The notes: generated by a model not told the origin, from the sequence alone. DNA of 64,000 bases from CBDCOD01 sp965219665 (GCA_965219665.1 CBDCOD010000020.1:28472-92471), one strand, 5' to 3'; shown: positions 55,691 through 63,913, counted from the stretch's first letter. A program made the numbers and translations.

Positions 55691-56668
55691 TTAATTAAGT
55701 TTCACTCTTGGGTCTGCCCAGGCGTAGGTAAAATCAGTTAAGATTAAACCAATGATATACAGCACGGACCCTAAGTACACCATAGCACGGACAATATTAA
55801 AATCTTGAGCAAATATTGCTTCAACCGTATAACTGCCTAAACCGGGTATGGCAAAAAACGCCTCCATGATTAGGCTGCCCATAAATAGCGTAGGGATAAT
55901 GACCACAATGCCAGTTAAAATCGGTATGAGTGCGTTGCGTAGCACATGATGTAGCATCATGTGCATTTCGCTATTGCCGCGTGCTCGAGCTGCAGTAGTG
56001 TACTCTTTGCCTAACTCTTCAATGAAAATAGTGCGGTACCATCGCAACCCAACCCCGATGCCGGCAAGCACACTAATCATTACTGGCAGCAAGATAAATC
56101 GCCATAAATCCCACCCTGGAAGATAGCCTGAAATCGGCAGCCATTGCCACAGCTTACTAATAAAATATTGCCCTCCTATGATATAGAACATGCCTGATAT
56201 ACTCATCATGGTCACTGCCACCACCAACACAGCTTGCTCTAAGCGTGTATAGCGAAACAGTAGGATCAAAAATGCCAGAAATATGTTAACAATAACGCCA
56301 ATAACTAAAGATGGTACAGCTAATGCAAGTGAGGGCAGCATACGTTGCCTAATATCTGCACCGATAGGTCTTCCCGCATTTGAATTGCCAAACTGGAATG
56401 CAAATAATTGAATGCTTTGCGTAAAAAACAAGGTATCGGTCACTTGCAATATACCTGATTGTTGCCCATTGATAAAGAGTGGCTTATCTAAACCATGCAC
56501 CTTTTTCCAGCTTTCTATCGCCGCAGGTGTAACGTTTTTGTTACCCAAATGTATGCGAGCCATATCATCTGGGGTATTGACCACAAAGAATAGCGCAAAA
56601 GTAATCAGGTTAACGCCAATTAGTATAGGCACCGCATACAGCAAGCGTCGGATGAGGTAAGTAAGCAT
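55691..56668 (-). CDS. Peptide-type ABC transporter permease (DppB/OppB/YejB family)
   Basis: A 325-residue permease with six membrane segments. The N-terminus is typical (MLTYLIRRLLYAVPILIGVN), and the EAA loop is around YTTAARARGNSEMHMMLHHVLRNALIPI. First gene of the leftward operon. No substrate-binding protein gene is found upstream or downstream in the window. Confidence 0.9.
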   Translation of the reverse strand: MLTYLIRRLLYAVPILIGVNLITFALFFVVNTPDDMARIHLGNKNVTPAAIESWKKVHGLDKPLFINGQQSGILQVTDTLFFTQSIQLFAFQFGNSNAGRPIGADIRQRMLPSLALAVPSLVIGVIVNIFLAFLILLFRYTRLEQAVLVVAVTMMSISGMFYIIGGQYFISKLWQWLPISGYLPGWDLWRFILLPVMISVLAGIGVGLRWYRTIFIEELGKEYTTAARARGNSEMHMMLHHVLRNALIPILTGIVVIIPTLFMGSLIMEAFFAIPGLGSYTVEAIFAQDFNIVRAMVYLGSVLYIIGLILTDFTYAWADPRVKLN

Positions 56669-56772
56669 TGGTCAGTAACCGTCAGCTTATCTGAATGTAT
56701 GAAATGTCGTACACAAAATAGGAAGTAATGGCGGGAAAACCCCCAACTATGAGAGCCATGAAAAGCAACTAT

Positions 56773-57600
56773 TTATCTATACAGGTCGCTTAAAAATTGG
56801 CTTAATTTTGCCCATGAATCTAAATCAGCGTGACGGTTATAGCGAATATTATCAAATTTAAGTTTTTTGCCTAATTCTGTAGCCTCTGGGTTCGTAAAAC
56901 TATGTACTGTGTCAGGGTAGATGACTACGCTATAGTCCGCATCTAAATCATCCATCTCTTCCTCAAATGCTTCTACTTTATGCAGAGGGATAGCGGTATC
57001 ATCTTCTCCTGTAAATACAGCTATTTTGGTGCGAATACTGTCTTCTGCTTGCACAGCAGCACTCAATGATCCATGAAAACTAGCAACACCTTTTAAGTTA
57101 AGTCCCATTCGTGCCATATTGAGCACAATTCCGCCACCAAAACAGTAACCAATGGCAGACAGCGGTTCATCGCTCACACTGCTATGTTGCTGTAAGGTTA
57201 GCATGGCTTTTTCAAAGCGTTTTTTTGCAAGGGGCATATTGGAACCTACCGCAGAAGCAAAGCCTCGCGCGGTTTTGGGGTGCGTGGTGACTTGTCCATC
57301 ACCATACATATCTAAGGCAAGCGCAGTATAACCCATTAAAGCGAGTTGCTCAGCACGCTGGCGAACATAATCATTTAATCCCCACCACTCATGTACCACA
57401 ATGACACCTGGACGCTTGCCTTTATAGCGATCATCCCATACTAAATGTCCGACCATTTCTTGATCGTTGACAGTATAGCGAACGGTTTCTCGCTGAATTT
57501 CTGCATATAGACTTGTGTTAAACAAACTGCTGAGCGCTATAACACTGCCAAACGCAATCTTTTGTATTTTTGAAGGAAAGTTGAATAGAAAAATATTCAT
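56773..57600 (-). CDS. Dienelactone hydrolase family protein, secreted
   Basis: Alpha/beta hydrolase of 275 residues with an N-terminal hydrophobic export segment (about 12-30, ending in SLYA). The nucleophile is Cys in IGYCFGGG (near residue 152); the acid Asp is in GEDDTAIP and the His in DTVHSFTNPEA. EWWGLN is the typical oxyanion region. True dienelactone hydrolases are cytoplasmic and 230 residues; this exported version probably acts on another ester. A GGAGT-like site precedes the ATG. Confidence 0.86.
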   Translation of the reverse strand: MNIFLFNFPSKIQKIAFGSVIALSSLFNTSLYAEIQRETVRYTVNDQEMVGHLVWDDRYKGKRPGVIVVHEWWGLNDYVRQRAEQLALMGYTALALDMYGDGQVTTHPKTARGFASAVGSNMPLAKKRFEKAMLTLQQHSSVSDEPLSAIGYCFGGGIVLNMARMGLNLKGVASFHGSLSAAVQAEDSIRTKIAVFTGEDDTAIPLHKVEAFEEEMDDLDADYSVVIYPDTVHSFTNPEATELGKKLKFDNIRYNRHADLDSWAKLSQFLSDLYR

Positions 57601-57747
57601 AATATTTACTCCTAATTATATGGGTATCACTAAATTAGTAAGGAAGCTCAACAGGTATGGTTGACCATCCTAGTTTGCCATGCGTACACCTCATGGTTTA
57701 AGATATTATACTCGCTGTAAAGTTTATGCCGTGACTTTGTATAGGGG

Positions 57748-57804
57748 TATAATGCCACATAGCAGATAGTGCTGAGCAGAGGTGTTTTCATAGTATCTTA
57801 TAAT
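57748..57804 (+). promoter_or_regulatory. Two -10 boxes upstream of tRNA-Leu(UAG)
   Basis: TATAAT occurs at 57748-57753 and again at 57799-57804, 73 and 22 nt before the mature tRNA end. Neither has a consensus -35; the nearer one would give a very short 5' leader. Confidence 0.4.
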
Positions 57805-57826
57805 GTACAGCACGTTCATGTATCAT

Positions 57827-57911
57827 GCGGAAGTGGTGGAATTGGTAGACACGCTGGATTTAGGTTCCAGTGCTTCACGGCGTGAGAGTTCGAGTCTCTC
57901 CTTCCGCACCA
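57827..57911 (+). tRNA. tRNA-Leu, anticodon UAG
   Basis: An 85-nt class II tRNA with the 3' CCA encoded. Acceptor GCGGAAG pairs with CTTCCGC. The anticodon stem CTGGA/TCCAG encloses TTTAGGT, giving anticodon UAG (reads CUA and other CUN). The long variable arm (TGCTTCACGGCGT) and T-loop TTCGAGT are normal. Confidence 0.97.
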
Positions 57912-57970
57912 TACTGTTTGAAATTACATTATAGTGCTTAGGTGTCATAGCCTAAGCTGCTTGCTTGATC

Positions 57971-58909
57971 ATGTATCTATATGCCGTATTTTTTCTTAAC
58001 CTAAGGACACTTGGCATTGCTATATTATTAGCAGTGTGCACCGCATGTAGCTCAAAAAAAAATGTGTGGAAAGCAGAAGGGACACAAATCAATCAGTCAA
58101 CATTAGAGGGGCTCTATTATAAAGAGGTAGGTGAGGGCACTCCCATCCTATTGTTGCATGGTTTTGGCGCAAGTTCGTACTCTTGGCGACACGTGATGGA
58201 AGGGCTACAAAATGACTATAGAGTAATCGCTGTTGATTTGAAGGGTTTCGGCAAGTCTATAAAGCCTGAAGATAACAACTATTCTGCATATCATCAAGCC
58301 CACATCATTAGCCAGTGGATTGATAAATTAGACCTGCACAATGTCACCATAATAGGCAATTCGTTTGGCGGAGGGGTGGCATTGGCTAGTGCTATTTTAG
58401 ATAGAGAGAAGAAGGTCAAGCGCATTGACCGAATGGTGCTCATAGATAGCATCGCTTATGATCAGTCTATTCCCTTCTTCATTAATTTAATGCGAATACC
58501 TGTAATACGAGATATCAGTTTTGCATTATTTTCCCCTAAATTTCAGGTTAGAAAAACATTAGAAAAGGCATATTATGATGATAGTAAAATATCAGAAAAA
58601 AGCATCATAGAATACGCTTCTGCTTTACAAGAAGAGGCTGGTCAAAAAGCAATATTTAAGTCTGCAGAGCAACTCATTCCAGATGATTTGGAACTGTTTA
58701 CTGAGCGTTATAAAAGCATAGAGATACCAACACTTATTATATGGGGTGCACATGATGAAGTCATTCCCTTAGAATTTGGCTATAGGCTCAAGAATGACAT
58801 ACAAAATGCGCAGCTGGTGATTATAGAAAACAGTGGTCATGTCCCGCAAGAAGAGAGCCCTGCATTAACTTTGGAAGCTATCCGCAGCTTCCTGTTTAAG
58901 CATAACTAA
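57971..58909 (+). CDS. Alpha/beta hydrolase, lipoprotein
   Basis: A 312-residue hydrolase. The N-terminal signal ends in a lipobox VCTAC followed by SSKKN, so it is probably lipid-anchored. The fold shows LLLHGFGASSYSW (oxyanion loop), the nucleophile Ser in IIGNSFGGGVAL, Asp in WGAHDEVIP and His in ENSGHVPQEE. ATG 57971 is preferred over TTG 57965. Related to epoxide hydrolase or haloalkane dehalogenase-like enzymes; the substrate is unknown. Confidence 0.86.
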   Translation: MYLYAVFFLNLRTLGIAILLAVCTACSSKKNVWKAEGTQINQSTLEGLYYKEVGEGTPILLLHGFGASSYSWRHVMEGLQNDYRVIAVDLKGFGKSIKPEDNNYSAYHQAHIISQWIDKLDLHNVTIIGNSFGGGVALASAILDREKKVKRIDRMVLIDSIAYDQSIPFFINLMRIPVIRDISFALFSPKFQVRKTLEKAYYDDSKISEKSIIEYASALQEEAGQKAIFKSAEQLIPDDLELFTERYKSIEIPTLIIWGAHDEVIPLEFGYRLKNDIQNAQLVIIENSGHVPQEESPALTLEAIRSFLFKHN

Positions 58910-58982
58910 CATCTGTTGGAACGTGCGTAGAATGGTACTAATTAAGTGATGCTAAAGTCATGTTTTACAAATAATAAATTAG

Positions 58983-58988
58983 TATAAT
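58983..58988 (+). promoter_or_regulatory. -10 box of the spondin-domain gene
   Basis: A perfect TATAAT, 38 nt before ATG 59026. An ATG at 58987 lies inside this box, which argues against that upstream start. Confidence 0.4.
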
Positions 58989-59025
58989 GCGCAATACTTT
59001 ATTCACTAACGCGCTGGGGTTTTTT

Positions 59026-59742
59026 ATGTTATATCGGGTCATTGTCTTGTGCTTTTTCTTTTTACTTACTGCTTGTGGTATAACGCCCACCAAGGTCAGC
59101 AAAGATCAAATTGGTGCAAAATATAGTCTATTATTTGAGTCGTTGTGGACGCCTAACTCACCACACAGCGGTGATTCATTCCCATCTAGCGCGCACTTTA
59201 GCCCTCCTGTGTTGATAACGCACACCAGTCAAGCACAGTTTTGGGCTGAAGGGCAGACTGCTTCGGAAGGTGTGGAGTCTATGGCAGAAGTTGGCGGCAC
59301 ACGCCAGTTAGGACTGGAATTTGCCAGCAAGCAGCGTGCTCACGAAGCACTTGCAGCTTTAGATGGTGATTCTTTTGACTGGGACGAGAAGCAGACAATC
59401 ACAATTGCTGCAAACACACATGCAGATAGATTGACTGTGCTGACTATGATTGCGCCTTCACCAGACTGGTTTGTTGGTCTAAATGGTATTGCTTTGCGCA
59501 ACGCAGATGGCACATGGAAAGACAAAATAACCTGCGAATTAGTAGGTTATGATGCAGGTACTGAAGAGGGCGTACGCTGGAGTTTGTCCAACGATGATAC
59601 GAACCCAGTACAATCTATTCACAAATTGTCCGATAGTGCTGCGCTTCAAACAGCTGGATATGATTTATCCTCTCCATTTTTGAAAGTGACTATAACCCGC
59701 ATTGGTGGTGATAAAAATGCACCATCTTCCGACTGCTTGTAG
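59026..59742 (+). CDS. Spondin_N domain lipoprotein
   Basis: A 238-residue secreted protein. The signal peptide ends in the lipobox FLLTAC. The remainder reads as a spondin_N fold: YSLLFESLWTP at the start, then LITHTSQAQFWAEGQTAS, APSPDWFVGLNGIAL with a metal- or ligand-binding loop, and VGYDAGTEEGVRW. In animals this domain occurs in F-spondin; bacterial copies are scattered and not understood. The start is ATG 59026 with GGGG upstream. A strong terminator follows. Confidence 0.8.
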   Translation: MLYRVIVLCFFFLLTACGITPTKVSKDQIGAKYSLLFESLWTPNSPHSGDSFPSSAHFSPPVLITHTSQAQFWAEGQTASEGVESMAEVGGTRQLGLEFASKQRAHEALAALDGDSFDWDEKQTITIAANTHADRLTVLTMIAPSPDWFVGLNGIALRNADGTWKDKITCELVGYDAGTEEGVRWSLSNDDTNPVQSIHKLSDSAALQTAGYDLSSPFLKVTITRIGGDKNAPSSDCL

Positions 59743-59761
59743 TCATTACTTCGTATGACGT

Positions 59762-59775
59762 ATATACGCGTATAT
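59762..59775. promoter_or_regulatory. Perfect 14-bp palindrome ATATACGCGTATAT
   Basis: Exactly self-complementary, 20 nt after the spondin gene stop and 15 nt before the terminator stem. Without a loop it is better suited to a dimeric protein site than to an RNA hairpin. Confidence 0.35.
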
Positions 59776-59789
59776 CCTGCTTAGATTAT

Positions 59790-59838
59790 AATCGCGCTGC
59801 GCAAAGTTATATTGCGCAGCGCGATTTTTGCTTTTTTT
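59790..59838 (+). terminator. Strong rho-independent terminator
   Basis: A perfect 15-bp stem: AATCGCGCTGCGCAA (59790-59804) against TTGCGCAGCGCGATT (59812-59826), loop of 7, followed by T runs. It ends the spondin gene transcript. Confidence 0.92.
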
Positions 59839-59873
59839 ATACAATTTTGTCCCTTAAACTATATACTTCAATT

Positions 59874-61019
59874 ATGCGATTTTTAGTTACTGCATACTTT
59901 CTGTTGTGCTCTTTCTTTTTTGTGAATGCTCAAGCAGATGTACCTGCCCCAACTATTGATGCTACTTCTTTTCTTTTATTAGATGCGCAGAGCAACAAAA
60001 TTATTCTTGCCGGCAATCCAGACATGCCAGTAGAACCTGCCAGTATCACTAAGGCTATGGCAGTCTATGTCGTTTTTAATGAAATTAGGTACGGCGGTTT
60101 ACTGCTCCAAGATAAGGTCAAGATATCTAAAAAGGCCTATAAGATGCGTGGCTCAAGAATGTTTATTGAATTAGGGGCGTTCGTCAGCGTTGAAGATTTA
60201 CTGAAGGGCGTTATTGTCCAATCGGGTAATGATGCAACAGTAGCATTAGCTGAACATATTGCAGGTAGTGAAGAAAGTTTTGTTAAAAAAATGAATATAA
60301 CTGCACGTAATATAGGTATGAAATCTACTAATTTTATTAACTCAACGGGTTGGCCAGCAGAGAATCACTACTCAACTGCACGTGATATGGCTATTCTGGG
60401 CTTACGTTTAATTAAAGATTTTCCTGAATTCTACCCATTATTTTCTCTTCGTTCCTTTAAGCACAATAAGATTGTGCAGGACAATCGCAATGAGCTACTA
60501 TGGCGTGCGCCCAGTGTTGATGGAATAAAAACAGGGCACACTAAAAACGCTGGATATTGCTTGCTTAGCTCAGCCATCAGGGATGGCAGGCGGCTTATTT
60601 CAGTAGTTATAGGTGCCAATACGAAACGTTCTCGTTCTTTGCAATCACAAAAATTATTGAATTACGGCTTTCGTTTTTTTGACACAATTCAGCCGCTGCC
60701 CTCCAATACTGAGCAAGTCAAGGTGCGCATTTGGGGAGGGGAAGAAGATTACTTGCGCTTAGGCTTGTTAGAGTCAAGCTATGTCACTTTGCCTAAAAAT
60801 GAAACCGAACGGCTTAAAAAAATTTTCAAGCTACCAAGTGATATCCGCGCCCCGATTAAAAGGGGAGACAGAATAGGTATTGTGGAATTACATGTAGAAA
60901 ACCGCACCATATTGGAAAAACCGATTTACGCATTGCATGATATTCCTGAAGGTAGCATAGTTAAGCGCCTTTTAGACCATATTATTAGGCTGTTCAATGC
61001 GTTCTTATCTTTATTTTAA
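59874..61019 (+). CDS. D-alanyl-D-alanine carboxypeptidase (DacA/DacC type)
   Basis: Penicillin-binding protein that trims the terminal D-Ala of peptidoglycan stems. From ATG 59874 a signal peptide ends at AQA (residue 21). The active-site motifs are SITK (Ser57, Lys60), SGN in VQSGNDATVAL and KTG in DGIKTGHTKNAGYC. The C-terminal beta domain and amphipathic membrane-anchoring helix (RLLDHIIRLFNAFLSLF) are present. 381 residues. dacC-D-amino-acid aminotransferase-ybeD is a conserved order in gammaproteobacteria. Confidence 0.94.
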   Translation: MRFLVTAYFLLCSFFFVNAQADVPAPTIDATSFLLLDAQSNKIILAGNPDMPVEPASITKAMAVYVVFNEIRYGGLLLQDKVKISKKAYKMRGSRMFIELGAFVSVEDLLKGVIVQSGNDATVALAEHIAGSEESFVKKMNITARNIGMKSTNFINSTGWPAENHYSTARDMAILGLRLIKDFPEFYPLFSLRSFKHNKIVQDNRNELLWRAPSVDGIKTGHTKNAGYCLLSSAIRDGRRLISVVIGANTKRSRSLQSQKLLNYGFRFFDTIQPLPSNTEQVKVRIWGGEEDYLRLGLLESSYVTLPKNETERLKKIFKLPSDIRAPIKRGDRIGIVELHVENRTILEKPIYALHDIPEGSIVKRLLDHIIRLFNAFLSLF

Positions 61020-61021
61020 GT

Positions 61022-61870
61022 ATGTCTATCATAGAGCCTATTTACCATAATGGCACTTGGAATCTTTTAAGTGAGGTGTGCGTACATCCCTTAGAACGTG
61101 GGTATTTGATGGGTGACGGGGTGTATGAAATTATTCCCTGTTATCAAGGCAAGCCGCTCTACCTTGCCGATCATCTTGAACGCTTAAATAATAGCCTACG
61201 TGCCATTGGCATGAAGAATCTATACAATTATGCACAGTGGGAAGCGCTGGTTATGCAGTCTTTACAACCAGCAAAAACAGAGAATAACGCTGTGTATATA
61301 CAACTAAGCCGGGGCGTGCAAATGCCTCGTGATTTTGTCATTGCTGATGATATTGAAACTAGTGTATTGCTATATGCTCAGGGCTTTAATCCTCCTAATG
61401 AGCAGCAAGTCCAAACAGGCATTAAGGCTATTACACTGCAAGACATGCGCTGGCACCGCTGTGATATTAAGGCAATTACTTTACTTGGCAGTATATTGGC
61501 GCGCAAAGAAGCTCAGGATAGAGGCTGTCAGGATGCTGTCTATATGCGCAATGGACTGTTGACAGAATCCACAGCCAGTAACTTATTTGTGGTTATAGAC
61601 GGCATAATCTATACTCCAAAACTCAGCACGAATTTATTGGCTGGTATCACCAGAAAAATATGTTTGAACCTGCTTAATCAATCACCATTCACCGTAAAAG
61701 AAGCTGATATACCTATAGAACAGATCCCTAAAATCCAGAGTGCTTGGTTAACAAGTTCTACACGGGAGTTATTGCCAATATCCTATCTTGATGAGCATAA
61801 ACTGGACACTCAAAATGCTGCATTTACATGGCTATACGAGTGCTTTCAAGCGCACAAATATGCACATTAA
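61022..61870 (+). CDS. dat: D-amino-acid aminotransferase (class IV PLP enzyme)
   Basis: Would interconvert D-alanine and D-glutamate using PLP, fitting its place next to a D-Ala carboxypeptidase. The 282 residues show ERGYLMGDGVYEIIP, the PLP Lys in CDIKAITLLG (near 145) and LTESTASNLFVV with the Glu that holds the PLP ring. It starts 2 nt after the dacA-type stop. A branched-chain or aminodeoxychorismate lyase activity cannot be excluded from sequence alone. Confidence 0.87.
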   Translation: MSIIEPIYHNGTWNLLSEVCVHPLERGYLMGDGVYEIIPCYQGKPLYLADHLERLNNSLRAIGMKNLYNYAQWEALVMQSLQPAKTENNAVYIQLSRGVQMPRDFVIADDIETSVLLYAQGFNPPNEQQVQTGIKAITLQDMRWHRCDIKAITLLGSILARKEAQDRGCQDAVYMRNGLLTESTASNLFVVIDGIIYTPKLSTNLLAGITRKICLNLLNQSPFTVKEADIPIEQIPKIQSAWLTSSTRELLPISYLDEHKLDTQNAAFTWLYECFQAHKYAH

Positions 61871-61908
61871 CTACAACACTGGATAGGAGAGAAAATGCAA
61901 GGTAAGGC

Positions 61909-62181
61909 ATGCAAATAGATCGCGAGCAGCTCATCCACTTTCCTTGCAAGTTTGATATTAAAGTTATTGCTTTAACCGATACTGACGGTGAAAACACAAT
62001 AGCAAATCAAATTAAATTAATTGTAGAAAAGCATGCTACGTGTGTAGAGTGGCGTTATCAAGATAGCAGCACTGGGAAATATCAGTCATTTACTTTTACA
62101 ATTGAAGCACATAGTTTAGAACAGATAGATAATCTATACATTGATCTGAATAGTGAAACTCGTGTTGTTATGACACTTTAA
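61909..62181 (+). CDS. ybeD: YbeD/DUF493 family protein
   Basis: A 90-residue cytoplasmic protein with the family pattern FPCKFDIKVI at the start and a ferredoxin-like alpha/beta fold resembling ACT-type regulatory domains. Its molecular role is not established. In E. coli it lies between dacA and lipB; here lipB is absent and phaR follows. Confidence 0.85.
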   Translation: MQIDREQLIHFPCKFDIKVIALTDTDGENTIANQIKLIVEKHATCVEWRYQDSSTGKYQSFTFTIEAHSLEQIDNLYIDLNSETRVVMTL

Positions 62182-62199
62182 CTGATGGAGGATGCTTTT

Positions 62200-62667
62200 A
62201 TGAGGCAGATTAAGAAATATCCCAATCGTCGCTTATATGATACCGCGACCAGTTCTTATGTCAATTTGGACTTTCTAAAGCAGTGCCTTATTGCAGGGGA
62301 GAATATCGAAGTCATTGATGTAAAGACTAAAGAGGATATTACGCACACTTTATTGCTGCAAATAATCAATGTTCAAGAAGGGACTCGTTATGGGCAGCGC
62401 CTTATGACTAATCAGGTTTTGATGCAGCTTATCCGTTTCTACGAATCACCACTTAGTGTGCCTATGAGTCAGATGTTAGAGCAAACATTCTCTTACTTAG
62501 AACTCCAGCAGAAGCGGCATCAGCAGTGGTTAGACGCTACTAAAGCCAGTAGCACATCTGCTAACCCATTTGCACATAACATGAAACTATGGACGCAATG
62601 GATGGGCAATCAATTTGCAAATAGCCCATTTGTGCCTCCAACTGCTCCTTCTAATGAAAAAAGCTAA
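62200..62667 (+). CDS. phaR: Polyhydroxyalkanoate synthesis regulator PhaR
   Basis: DNA- and granule-binding repressor of phasin and PHA genes. The N-terminal PHB_acc_N domain is clear: IKKYPNRRLYDTATSSYVNL (residues about 3-22) and VIDVKTKEDITHTLLLQII, then the PHB_acc repeat. ATG 62200 is set by ATGGAGG 8 nt upstream. 155 residues. No PHA synthase is in the window, so a phaC locus elsewhere is expected. Confidence 0.88.
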   Translation: MRQIKKYPNRRLYDTATSSYVNLDFLKQCLIAGENIEVIDVKTKEDITHTLLLQIINVQEGTRYGQRLMTNQVLMQLIRFYESPLSVPMSQMLEQTFSYLELQQKRHQQWLDATKASSTSANPFAHNMKLWTQWMGNQFANSPFVPPTAPSNEKS

Positions 62668-63292
62668 AATAACTGCTCCAATAATGCTAACTGCGCTGAT
62701 TGTAGTTAGTTTGCTGCCAAGCATAACTTCCGCCTACGCCTCTTCAGAAAACTCTTTACGTGTTGCACTTAGCAGTCTGAAACATATGCATGCGCGCTTC
62801 CTGCGTATAGAAACCTCAGCGTTATCTCCTGAGTCACGTTTAAGTCAAGGAGATATATGGATATCCGTTCCCGGAAAATTCCGCTGGGATCTAGAAGGGG
62901 AAGGTGCACAGAGCATTATCGCAGACGGGCGAACATTGTGGATATACGACAAAGAAGTTGAGCAAATAACAGCCTATGATCAAAATAAAGCGCTTAATGA
63001 CTCACCAGCACTATTGCTCAGCAACCCAGACAGCTTGGAAAAATTTGCGATAACTGCTACGCAAGGAAAGGGTGGGGGAGACTGGTATAAACTCACGCCA
63101 AAGGCTGCCAATTTTTTATTTGATGAAATTAGGCTGAAAATTGCTAACAACCGCACACAACAGCTTGTCATTATCAAATATGACCAGAGCAGAGAAACCA
63201 CTCTACGCTTTCAATATCAACAATTCAACCAACCACTGCCCTCTGAACTCTTTCAATTCATTCCACCAGATGGTGTAGATATTATTGAATAA
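62654..63292 (+). CDS. lolA: Outer-membrane lipoprotein carrier LolA
   Basis: Periplasmic chaperone that carries lipoproteins from LolCDE to LolB. From ATG 62654 (14 nt inside phaR) a signal peptide covers about residues 1-28. The mature half-barrel has RFLRIET, QGDIWISVPGKFRWDLEG, IIADGRTLWIYDKEVEQITAY and LPSELFQFIPPDGVDII, all standard. 212 residues. The usual ftsK and rarA neighbours are absent. Confidence 0.93.
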   Translation: MKKAKITAPIMLTALIVVSLLPSITSAYASSENSLRVALSSLKHMHARFLRIETSALSPESRLSQGDIWISVPGKFRWDLEGEGAQSIIADGRTLWIYDKEVEQITAYDQNKALNDSPALLLSNPDSLEKFAITATQGKGGGDWYKLTPKAANFLFDEIRLKIANNRTQQLVIIKYDQSRETTLRFQYQQFNQPLPSELFQFIPPDGVDIIE

Positions 63293-63379
63293 ACAGTTGA
63301 AAAGCACTTTTATACAAAGTGGTAGATGGTAAAATGCCCCTGCTTTGTCAAGTAGCACACTGCTTGGCTTTGCCACCTT

Positions 63380-63467
63380 GCCCAGGTGGCGAAATTGGTA
63401 GACGCAACGGACTTAAAATCCGTCGGTGGAATACACCGTGCCGGTTCGACTCCGGCCCTGGGCACCA
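63380..63467 (+). tRNA. tRNA-Leu, anticodon UAA
   Basis: An 88-nt class II tRNA with encoded CCA. Acceptor GCCCAGG pairs with CCTGGGC. The anticodon stem ACGGA/TCCGT encloses CTTAAAA, giving UAA. A TAAAAT box at 63330-63335 may be its -10. Gene debris lies directly downstream, as expected for an integration target. Confidence 0.97.
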
Positions 63468-63604
63468 TTTTGAAAAAATAAGTGTTTCTAAGCGCTTGAA
63501 ATAACAAGTCTTTTTCAAATCAAATGACCTTTTGGTGGAAATTTGGTGGGAATTTTCTTGCAACCGTGCATTTGCACCATCGCTCTTTCATATATGCGTA
63601 GTAT

Positions 63605-63676
63605 ATGAAAATCATAAAAGGTATCACAACAATAGTGCTTTTTGCACTTCTTTCTTTTAATGGCGCGGCAAAATAG
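63605..63676 (+). pseudogene. Signal-peptide fragment with early stop
   Basis: The frame encodes MKIIKGITTIVLFALLSF and ends after NGAAK at a TAG. The basic start, hydrophobic core and Ala-rich end are those of a Sec signal peptide, but no mature protein follows in any frame. No ribosome site is evident. Probably the 5' remnant of an exported protein gene. Confidence 0.4.
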
Positions 63677-63761
63677 CCCCCTGTGGGTTAATTCCGAAGA
63701 CATTATAGACTTCTCATTTTTAAGGTGCGTTAGCATACCTCTTCTCAAACAACGGAAGGCA

Positions 63762-63913
63762 ATGAAAAAAGACACTTTCTATTTTCCACACGACTACAAC
63801 GCTGCCTCTGATGAAAAGATAGAGGAACTGCTTGTTCGAACTTGGTAATGAAGGCTATGGTATTGTATTGGAGAATTATTGAAATGCTCTATCAAAATAA
63901 CCGGAGTTAGTTG
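63762..63913 (+). pseudogene. DUF4373 (Lin1244/Lin1753-like) N-terminal fragment with two frameshifts
   Basis: From ATG 63762 (GGAAGG just upstream) the frame reads FYFPHDYNAASDEKIEELL, then shifts. Removing one G at 63834 restores LFELGNEGYGI, and removing one G at 63865 restores YWRIIEMLYQNNR. The joined sequence is a typical start of the DUF4373 domain found in plasmid, phage and island replication-associated proteins. It ends after about 48 codons, so only the N-terminal part is left. Confidence 0.6.

Noticed and set aside
63319..63504. Open frames across tRNA-Leu(UAA) on both strands
   Set aside because: They only read through the structured tRNA; the tRNA fold explains the sequence.
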